DNA of 64,000 nt, taken from positions 1,143,999 through 1,207,998 of the forward strand of contig NZ_SLYW01000002.1 of NCBI RefSeq assembly GCF_004343585.1, in the 5' to 3' direction. The notes beneath the pieces were generated by a model. That model was not told the DNA's origin. It worked only from the letters and a program-made list of their open reading frames with translations, and ran no database searches. The translations under genes were made by a program, and so were the position numbers. Shown piece by piece: positions 57,320 to 64,000 of this stretch. The first letter of the stretch is position 1, and each line of letters begins with the position of its first letter. Origin of the DNA: Neorhizobium sp. JUb45 (GTDB lineage Bacteria; Pseudomonadota; Alphaproteobacteria; Rhizobiales; Rhizobiaceae).

Positions 57320-59215
57320 TCAACGCATCGTTGCCAGAGCCTGCTCGGCGGCAGTCTGGTTGATCTGCACGCCAAAATCCTGTTGCAGGCGGGTCACCAT
57401 CTGGTCGAGCATATCGTCACCAGCGGCACGGGCCATCTGCTGCACCTGCTGATCGTCGGCGCCACCGCCGGAGGCCGGCTGGTGTTCGACGCTGGTAACC
57501 TTCATCAGAAGGCGGCTTTCATTGTCGGCGGCAAGCGCGCTGGCGGTCGAATCGACCGGGCCGGCAAAGGCGGCCTGCACGGTCGGCTGGCCGAAGACGG
57601 CATCGGTGCTGGCGCGGCGCAGGCCCTGCTTGTTCTCGACGGTGATGCCGATCTCGCTGGCGATCGTTGCAAGCGGCTCGCCGCTGTCGATACGCTTCTT
57701 GTATTCGTCGGCCTTGGCGGCAAGCGCAGCCTTCTGCTGTTCGCTGGTCCAGTCGGCCACAGCCTTTTCGCGCACTTCCGCCAGCGGGCGATCACGCTCG
57801 GCAATCACGTCATCGACGTTGAACCATACGTAACCGGTATTGCCTAGATTGACCGGCAGGGTGTCCGCACCGATTTCCGCGCGAAAAGCTTCCGGCAGGA
57901 AATTGTCGGACTGGGGCAGGGTGGCAACGCGGTTGCCGCTTTCGTCATTGCCGCTCTGGTCAATGGTGACTGTCGCGGTCTTGAGTTTCAGCTCGTTAGC
58001 GGCTTCCTGCAGGGTGGCGCCGGTGCCGCGCAGGTCGTCGAAACGGTCATGCGTTGCGGTGAGGCTGCGCGAGGCGGCCGACAGCGCCAACTGGCCACGG
58101 ATCTCTTCCTTGACCTCGTCAAAGGTCTTGGTGGTGGCGGGCTTGACGTTGCTGACGCGCAGGATGACAGCGCCAAACGTGCCCTGAATGGCCGGGCTGG
58201 TGCCGCCGGTGACCGGCAGCGCAAAGGCGGCAGCGCCAACCTTCGGGTCCGGCACCTGTTCCTTGGTGAACTCGCCGAGCAGAACGTCGCCTTCAGTCTT
58301 GCCCTGATCCTTCACCAGCTGGTCGAAGGTGACGGCACGCGAGGCAAGCTGGCCGGCGGCCGCATCGGCCATTTCCTTGGATGGGAAGGTCAGCTGTTCG
58401 ATCGAGCGGGTTTCCGGCGTGCCGAATGAGTCCTTGCGGCGGTCGTAATCGGCCTGCACCTGTTCATCGGTAATCGAGGTCGGGTCGGCCACGTCGGACG
58501 GCTGCAGCGTCACATAGGTGACCTTGCGGTATTCCGGAGCGCGGTAACGCGCCTTTGCGCCTTCGAACCATGCGGCCAGAACGTCGTCTGCCGGCGCCTT
58601 GACCGGCGGAATGTTGGCATAGGAAAGGATCAGGTAATCGACCGCACGTGCCTCGTCGGCATACTGGCGCAGCGCATCGACCATGACGGCCGGCGGCGTG
58701 AACCCATCCGAAACGGCGTCGACGATCTGGCTGCGGACAGCGATCTTCTTGCGCTCCTTGATATATTCGTTCTCGTCGAGGCCGGCAGCCTGCAGACGCG
58801 AAGAAAACATCTGGCGGTCGAACTGGCCGTTGCTGTTCTTGAAGGCCGGGTCGTCGGCAACAAGAAGGGCGAGGCGGTCGTCCGACAGGCCGAGGCGCAT
58901 GTCCGAAGCCAGCTGATCGAGTGCGGCGCCGGCTGCGAGCTGGCTGAATACCTGCTGGTCTATGCCGAAGGCGCGAGCCTGCTCCGCCGTCAGATGCGTG
59001 CCGAACTGGCGGCTGAGCTGCGACAGCTGGCGCTGCATGGCGAGGCGATATTCCTGCGGCGTGACGCTCTGGTCGCCCACCGTCATCACCGAGTTGCCGC
59101 CGGCCGGCGCCATGATAGAGGCCGAAACACCCCAGATGCCAAATGACACGCCGAGCAGCATAAGAAGCGCTTTGGCAACCCAGGAGCGGGAGGCTGTTCT
59201 GAGGGAATCGAGCAT
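57320..59215 (-). CDS. Peptidyl-prolyl isomerase PpiD-type (SurA N-like, parvulin)
   Basis: A 631-residue membrane-anchored periplasmic chaperone. There is one N-terminal helix (about 15-38, [21 protein letters not shown]), then a SurA-like chaperone region. A parvulin domain of divergent sequence lies at about 245-360 ([36 protein letters not shown]), followed by a long C-terminal chaperone part. It assists folding of secreted and outer-membrane proteins at the Sec exit. 22 bases upstream of trpD. Confidence 0.9.
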   Translation of the reverse strand: MLDSLRTASRSWVAKALLMLLGVSFGIWGVSASIMAPAGGNSVMTVGDQSVTPQEYRLAMQRQLSQLSRQFGTHLTAEQARAFGIDQQVFSQLAAGAALDQLASDMRLGLSDDRLALLVADDPAFKNSNGQFDRQMFSSRLQAAGLDENEYIKERKKIAVRSQIVDAVSDGFTPPAVMVDALRQYADEARAVDYLILSYANIPPVKAPADDVLAAWFEGAKARYRAPEYRKVTYVTLQPSDVADPTSITDEQVQADYDRRKDSFGTPETRSIEQLTFPSKEMADAAAGQLASRAVTFDQLVKDQGKTEGDVLLGEFTKEQVPDPKVGAAAFALPVTGGTSPAIQGTFGAVILRVSNVKPATTKTFDEVKEEIRGQLALSAASRSLTATHDRFDDLRGTGATLQEAANELKLKTATVTIDQSGNDESGNRVATLPQSDNFLPEAFRAEIGADTLPVNLGNTGYVWFNVDDVIAERDRPLAEVREKAVADWTSEQQKAALAAKADEYKKRIDSGEPLATIASEIGITVENKQGLRRASTDAVFGQPTVQAAFAGPVDSTASALAADNESRLLMKVTSVEHQPASGGGADDQQVQQMARAAGDDMLDQMVTRLQQDFGVQINQTAAEQALATMR

Positions 59216-59342
59216 GGACTACATCACCTTGCGAATATTGTGCGCCGCCCTTTGAAGCCGGCCAGCGTCATTGAGAGATTGTCTCTAGAACAAACCGCTG
59301 CGGAAATGAAGGGATTGCGTGCAAAAGCGATGCACAGGTGTG

Positions 59343-60296
59343 TTATGCGGCCGAGCCATTCGATGCAGCACTGTCTGAACTGCCTTTTCGAGCCCGAAAA
59401 GCCGCTTCCGTGACCAGCGAGAACGGCAGGCCGATCGCCAGCGGAATCAGGAAATAGATCACCCGGAACGCCACCAGCGCGCCGATCGAAGCCTGATCGC
59501 CCATCACATGGCGCACGGTGACTTCCAGCACGCCAAGCCCGCCCGGCGCATGGGTGATGAGGATCGCGACATTGGCGAGCACGAAGGCGGTTGCCGCCTT
59601 CAGGTAACTGACGTCTGCCGAAGCCGCCATCACCTCGCGCAGACAGGCGGACACAAGCGCGAAATTGATCGTGCCGACGACGATCTGCATGACGGCGATG
59701 CGCCATGTCGGCATGCCAAACGTCCATTTCCAGATCTTCAGTGGTGCCCGAACTGTTGCAGCCAGGACGACATAGAGCAGGGATGCCAGCAACAGGCCGA
59801 TGCCGATCGCCACCACCATGGTCTCGCTGAGGCGCAGCACGCCCGCCGTATCTGCCGGGTTGAGGATCATCACCACGCCGCCCAGAACTGCGAGCCCCAG
59901 CCCGACTGTGACGCCGGACAGAAGCACGATCTTTGCAACGGCCTCGGCATCCAGTCCCCAATGAGCGTAATAACGATAACGGATGGCGCCGCTGCTTAAG
60001 CCCGCCAGACCGACGCTCTGGCCGATCGACAGCGCCAGGAAGGAGGCAAGGGCGATTTTCGGGTAGCCGAGGCGGCCGCCGACATAAAGTACGCCGGCCC
60101 AGTCGAAAAATGTCAGAAACAGATAGGAACCGGCGGCATAAATCAGCGCCATTGCCAGATTGGCTGTCGGAATGGCCTGCACGGACTGGACGATGTCGGC
60201 AAGACTATACTGGCTGAGACCGGCATAAAGCAGATAACCGGCAAGGCCAAAGCCGACAATAATCATGGCCCATGCGAGAACCTGTTTTCCGCTCAC
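59343..60296 (-). CDS. Lysylphosphatidylglycerol synthetase-like (UPF0104) membrane protein
   Basis: A 317-residue protein with about eight helices, corresponding to the membrane half of MprF-type flippases without the aminoacyl-transferase domain. Typical pieces are SIGQSVGLAGLSSGAIRYRYY, LSGVTVGLGLAVLGG, HAPGGLGVLEVTV and FRVIYFLIPLAIGL. Proposed lipid flipping is by family analogy. The start is GTG 60296 with ggagg at ideal spacing; longer frames upstream are not homologous. Confidence 0.87.
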   Translation of the reverse strand: MSGKQVLAWAMIIVGFGLAGYLLYAGLSQYSLADIVQSVQAIPTANLAMALIYAAGSYLFLTFFDWAGVLYVGGRLGYPKIALASFLALSIGQSVGLAGLSSGAIRYRYYAHWGLDAEAVAKIVLLSGVTVGLGLAVLGGVVMILNPADTAGVLRLSETMVVAIGIGLLLASLLYVVLAATVRAPLKIWKWTFGMPTWRIAVMQIVVGTINFALVSACLREVMAASADVSYLKAATAFVLANVAILITHAPGGLGVLEVTVRHVMGDQASIGALVAFRVIYFLIPLAIGLPFSLVTEAAFRARKGSSDSAASNGSAA

Positions 60297-60629
60297 GCTG
60301 CCACCTCCGTGGTCCGGCAAATGCGACTTGATTCGCACGGGCACGGCTCTCGATGGCGATGTGAAACTGGGGCAGTTGAAGCGATAAGCCGGGCGAAAAA
60401 GGTCGCCATATATATTTCTCCAGGAAGGAGACCGCTCAACGGCGGTTTGCCGTTTTTGTTCCATGATTGGGGCGTAGTTCGCCAGACGGGAGTGATGCCT
60501 GGAGAGATGCCACGAACGATGCCGGGAAATGTGCATCGTTCAGCGTGCGTTAATCAGAATATGTGCATCTTATCAAAATATCGCAGGGTTTCCGGTTTTC
60601 GAAACCGCGACTGGAACAGGACGTGTGCA
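60297..60629. other. Divergent intergenic region with a direct repeat
   Basis: About 330 bases with no gene. A direct repeat atgtgcatc occurs at 60529-60537 and 60561-60569, 32 bases apart and roughly 60-100 bases upstream of the glycine-zipper gene. The tatatat stretch near 60410 could be promoter sequence. Confidence 0.4.
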
Positions 60630-60992
60630 ATGAACAAGACAATTCGCGTCGCAATCATTCTGGCCCTTTCGGCCGGCAGCATTCTGGCGCAGACCGCGCC
60701 TGCCAGCGCCCAGTGGCGCGATGATGGTCCGCGCCGCTGGGATGACCGCCGTGGCCCGCCGCCACCACCGCCACGTCGCCATCGTGACAATACCGGCCGC
60801 ATCATTGCCGGCGGTGTCGCGGCAGGCGTCATCGGCGGCCTGATCGGCGGCGCACTCGCCAACGGCAACAATGGCGGTCCGCGTTACATCGAGGAAGCCC
60901 CGCCGCCGCCACGTTGCTGGTATGAAGATCGCCGCGTCGGCAACGCCTATGACGGCGGCTGGCATATGGAAAGCGTGCGCGTCTGCAACTGA
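60630..60992 (+). CDS. Secreted glycine-zipper small protein
   Basis: A 120-residue exported protein. A signal peptide ends at PASAQ. A basic Pro/Arg-rich stretch (DRRGPPPPPPRRHRD) is followed by a glycine-zipper helix (IIAGGVAAGVIGGLIGGALA, about 57-77) that could insert in a membrane. The C-terminus has two Cys (PRCWYED, VRVCN) that may form a disulfide. Rcc01693/17-kDa-antigen-like in general form; function unknown. Confidence 0.8.
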   Translation: MNKTIRVAIILALSAGSILAQTAPASAQWRDDGPRRWDDRRGPPPPPPRRHRDNTGRIIAGGVAAGVIGGLIGGALANGNNGGPRYIEEAPPPPRCWYEDRRVGNAYDGGWHMESVRVCN

Positions 60993-61018
60993 GTGCATGT
61001 TACTGTAAATATTGAACG

Positions 61019-61045
61019 CAGCCGGCTTTGTCAGCCGGCTGTTTT
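61019..61045 (+). terminator. Terminator of the glycine-zipper gene
   Basis: Perfect 9-bp stem cagccggct/agccggctg with a ttgtc loop, followed by TTTT. Confidence 0.88.
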
Positions 61046-61177
61046 CGTTTGTGCTTCATGGAAATGGCGAGTGCCCCAGAGCGTCACCGTGCTCTACGCG
61101 GCTGACACTATCAAGATATCAGCACGCCGACGTGACAACTTGTGAAACCTTTGGCTTCATCCGCCGTTGAAGCCGCC

Positions 61178-63160
61178 ATGGATAAATCAGAGCTCAAGCC
61201 GCACCAGGCAGACGTCATCGATCCCCATGCTTCTGGAAAGGAGCATCCGAGGGAAGAGCAGGGGGAGGCCGAGCTACCACCTCCGCCGGATATCAGCGAG
61301 ACCGATACCGGCATGACGCCGGAAGACATTGAGCGCGCCCGCAGAAAATACCTGCTCCGCCGCTTCTGGATCAGTGCGCGCGGGTATTGGAGCCGTCGCG
61401 GCGACGGCATTGCCTGGCCCTTCTCGTTGGGTTTGTTGGCTTTGATCTGCATAAATGTCGGTTTTCAATACGGTATCAACGTCTGGAACCGTGGCCTGTT
61501 CGACGCCATCGAACAGCGTGACGCGCCGACAGTCTACTATCTCGGTGCATTGTTCCCGCCACTGGTTCTTGGAAGTGTCGGCATTGTCACATCCCAGGTT
61601 TATGTACGGATGTTGATCCAACGTCGCTGGCGCTCCTGGCTGACGAAATCGACGATTGCGCGCTGGCTTGCCAATGGCCGCTATTACCAGTTGAACCTGA
61701 TCGACGGTGATCACCAGAATCCGGAGGCACGCCTCTCGGAAGACATGCGGATCGCCACAGAGGCCCCGGTTGATTTCGTTGCGGGCGTTGTCGCAGCCTT
61801 CCTGTCCGCATCAACTTTCATCGCCGTATTGTGGACGATAGGTGGAGCGCTTACGGTTTCGTTTGGTGGCTCCGAAATCACCATTCCGGGTTTCCTTGTT
61901 GTGGCCGCGGTCCTCTATGCGGTCATCACCTCGACGTCCATCGCGTTTATCGGACGCAGGTTCGTGCAGGTGTCGGAAGTGAAGAACCAGCTTGAGGCGG
62001 AGTTTCGATACACGCTGACGCGCGTGCGTGAAAACGGTGAAAGCATCGCGCTTCTCGGTGGGGAGGAGGAGGAGCGCAATGATCTCGACAGGAGATTTGG
62101 CGCGGTGCGCCAGCAATGGCGAAAGCTGGCCAGCCAGTACATGCGCACGACACTCGTTTCGCACACGTCCCTGCTGGTTGCGCCTATTGTCCCTGTCCTG
62201 CTTTGCGTGCCGAAATTTCTCGATGGCAGCATGTCGCTGGGGCAGGTGATGCAGGCGGCATCCGCCTTCACGATCGTGCAGGGGGCTTTCGGATGGCTGG
62301 TCGACAACTATCCGCGTCTGGCGGACTGGAACGCTTGCGCCCGCCGCGTCGCGTCTTTGATGATGTCACTCGACGGACTTGAGCGGGCAGAACAAAGTGA
62401 CACGCTTGGGCGCATTGCCCGCGGAAACACCGAGGGCGAAACAATGCTCACGCTGCGTGACCTCTCGGTCAAGCTTGGCGATGGCACTGCCGTCGTCAAG
62501 GAAACGCATGTCGAGATCGAGCCCGGTGAACGCGTTCTCGTTGCCGGCGAGTCCGGTTCGGGAAAGAGCACGCTGGTGCGGGCGATCGCAGGACTGTGGC
62601 CATGGGGCAGTGGCAGTGTCAATTTCCACCCCGAGAGCCGATTGTTCATGCTGCCGCAAAAGCCATACATTCCAACCGGCACACTTCGTCGTGCGGTATC
62701 CTATCCACAGTCGGCGGATGTCTGGAGTTTCGAAGATATCGCCGCCGCCCTTGAGAAAGTGGGCTTGGGTCACCTCGTGGACAAGATCGAAGACGATGCG
62801 CCGTGGGATCAGACATTGTCCGGCGGCGAGAAGCAGCGGCTCACATTCGCGCGGCTTCTGCTGCACAATCCCGACATTATCGTCATGGATGAAGCGACTG
62901 CCGCACTCGACGAAAAGAGCCAGGACCGCATGATGGAGATCGTTACCGAGGAACTGCCCAAGGCAACGATCGTCAGCGTGGCCCACCGTCCAGAACTGGA
63001 AGCATTCCACAGCCGCAAGATTACCCTGGAGCGCCGTGACGGTGGCGCGCGGCTGGTCAGCGATGTCGATCTTGTCCCTTACAAAAGCCGATCGCGCTCG
63101 CTGCTGCAACGGGTGGTCAAGCGCACGCCATGGCCGAGGGCGGGTTCAACCTCGAAATGA
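61178..63160 (+). CDS. SbmA/BacA-like ABC transporter (permease-ATPase fusion)
   Basis: A ~660-residue half-transporter of the YddA/ABCD type. A ~70-residue acidic N-terminus is followed by a six-helix SbmA/BacA-like permease (about 80-370, with RWRSWLTKSTIARWLANGRYYQL and EAEFRYTLTRVRENGESIALLGGE). The ATPase has Walker A GESGSGKST, signature LSGGEKQRL and Walker B IIVMDEATAALDE. Family members import peptides, vitamin B12 or very-long-chain acyl compounds. The start is ATG 61178 or GTG 61142. Confidence 0.9.
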   Translation: MDKSELKPHQADVIDPHASGKEHPREEQGEAELPPPPDISETDTGMTPEDIERARRKYLLRRFWISARGYWSRRGDGIAWPFSLGLLALICINVGFQYGINVWNRGLFDAIEQRDAPTVYYLGALFPPLVLGSVGIVTSQVYVRMLIQRRWRSWLTKSTIARWLANGRYYQLNLIDGDHQNPEARLSEDMRIATEAPVDFVAGVVAAFLSASTFIAVLWTIGGALTVSFGGSEITIPGFLVVAAVLYAVITSTSIAFIGRRFVQVSEVKNQLEAEFRYTLTRVRENGESIALLGGEEEERNDLDRRFGAVRQQWRKLASQYMRTTLVSHTSLLVAPIVPVLLCVPKFLDGSMSLGQVMQAASAFTIVQGAFGWLVDNYPRLADWNACARRVASLMMSLDGLERAEQSDTLGRIARGNTEGETMLTLRDLSVKLGDGTAVVKETHVEIEPGERVLVAGESGSGKSTLVRAIAGLWPWGSGSVNFHPESRLFMLPQKPYIPTGTLRRAVSYPQSADVWSFEDIAAALEKVGLGHLVDKIEDDAPWDQTLSGGEKQRLTFARLLLHNPDIIVMDEATAALDEKSQDRMMEIVTEELPKATIVSVAHRPELEAFHSRKITLERRDGGARLVSDVDLVPYKSRSRSLLQRVVKRTPWPRAGSTSK

Positions 63161-63343
63161 CGGCTATGGCATCAGTCAGCAGATGGTGGAGGCGCCGACG
63201 ATCGGCGAGGTGATCTGCGTATAGCATCGGGACATGCCAAAATCTCCAAAGTGAAGCCATTGAAATTACTGGCATGTCGCACTTGGAAATAGAATGTGCC
63301 CGTGTGAATTCATGCTGAAGTGTGACTTGCGGGCCTGATCAAG
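63161..63343. other. Intergenic region with inverted repeat, left of IS30 remnant
   Basis: gacatgcca (63231-63239) is complementary to tggcatgtc (63270-63278) across a 30-base spacer. The outer end of the IS element should lie near 63300-63343, but no terminal repeat could be matched because the other end is outside the window. Confidence 0.4.
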
Positions 63344-64000
63344 CTAACCGGCATAGCGCATCTGGGCGAGCAGTTTCTTGCGAAAGACCTCTGCCGGCGT
63401 TCGATAGCCGAGGCATTTGCGTGGCGTTCCGTGTCTGTTGCAGATCTCAATCAGGTCGGCGTCGGTCACGGACAGCGGATCGACCTCTCTCGAAAGCCAT
63501 TTTCGCGCTCGTCGGTTTGTGTTTTCGACGGTGCCTTTTTGCCAGGGCGATTGCGGGTCGCAGAACCATGTCTGTGTGCCTATGCTGGCCTGCAGATAAG
63601 GCCAGTCGGTAAACTCCGTGCCGCGATCGAAGGTGATGGAGCGACGCGCAAGATGGGGCAGGGCCTGCAACGCCTGAACGAGGCCATCCATGACCGGCCG
63701 GGATTGCCGATCATTGTTGCGCAGGAAAATGGCGAAACGACTCACGCGCTCGACGAGCGACGTCACATTGGCTTTCCCAAACTTCTTTCGAAACTGGATG
63801 AGATCGCATTCCCAGTGCCCGAACTGCTTCCGGGAAGCGACAGTGTCGGGGCGGCGCAAAATGTTGAGTTCTGGGCTAAACCGTTGACCATGCTTGCGTC
63901 TGGCATGGCATGGCGTGGTCGGCGTCGGGCGCGATGCTCGGGCAAATGTCGCCACAACTTGATCGCCTGACCATCGGCCGAATACGCGAACTTGTAGATC
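63344..64000 (-). pseudogene. IS30-family transposase, frameshifted, 5' end outside window
   Basis: The C-terminal two thirds of an IS30 DDE transposase. The catalytic core is visible as HWECDLIQF, SITFDRGTEF and WQKGTVENTNRRARKWL, giving the three acidic residues. Near 63902-63911 a five-base tandem duplication (GGCAT twice) shifts the frame. Upstream of it the frame reads LWRHLPEHRARRRPRHA; downstream the matching HARRKHGQRFSPELN continues in another frame. The gene is therefore broken. Confidence 0.85.

Overview
The window is a contiguous piece of a GC-rich alphaproteobacterial chromosome, most likely from the family Rhizobiaceae (Agrobacterium/Rhizobium group). The evidence is the purS-containing purine cluster, the bolA/monothiol-glutaredoxin pair downstream of purL, an Agp2-type bacteriophytochrome with a fused receiver, trpD-trpC-moaC-moeA as one overlapping operon, and typical rhizobial families (DUF2336, DUF599, DUF1489, BTLCP protease, PAS_5, PilZ). 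It is almost entirely core genome. No tRNA, rRNA, CRISPR, prophage or plasmid-type gene was seen. The only mobile element is a frameshifted IS30-family transposase remnant at the right edge.

Layout. 1-2.8 kb: 3' end of alaS, ttcA, an inositol-monophosphatase-family gene and a GNAT gene whose ribosome-binding site lies in a hairpin. 2.8-13.6 kb (minus strand): a Bcr/CflA efflux pump, grxD, a small basic protein, bolA, purL, a PagL-like lipid A deacylase, a lipoprotein, purQ, a small coiled-coil protein, purS, purC, an RBBP9-type hydrolase, purB and a membrane protein. Together purL/Q/S form FGAM synthase, and purC and purB carry out later steps of IMP synthesis. 13.6-23.7 kb: rpe, a periplasmic binding protein, TfoX-N and OsmC proteins, a BON protein, a catalytically degenerate peptide deformylase, the MgtE magnesium transporter, a MerR regulator, two membrane proteins, L-serine dehydratase and DUF1489.

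23.8-33.6 kb: a SPOR-domain D-Ala-D-Ala carboxypeptidase, an unknown single-pass membrane protein, a BTLCP cysteine protease, a tandem-PilZ protein, a PAS_5 protein, a rhomboid, a CBS-pair protein, a patatin, hisI, folE, a NifU-like scaffold and yidD. 33.6-41.8 kb: thrS with a terminator-like leader hairpin, a secreted protein, a nitroreductase and flavin reductase pair, a CitE-like protein, DUF2336, and an AI-2E family transporter.

42-64 kb: bacteriophytochrome-HWE kinase-receiver hybrid, parE, a secreted hydrolase, tpiA-secG-pyrG, a PanE-like reductase, photolyase, moeA-moaC-trpC-trpD in four-base overlaps, ppiD, an LPG-synthase-like membrane protein, a glycine-zipper secreted protein, an SbmA/BacA-type ABC transporter and the IS30 remnant. 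Strong intrinsic terminators separate many units. No clear new multi-gene system is evident. The most unusual items are the dead deformylase, small unknown ORFs embedded in conserved operons, the RBS hairpin before the GNAT gene, twin palindromes before the PagL-like gene, and a terminator that doubles as coding sequence of the opposing gene.
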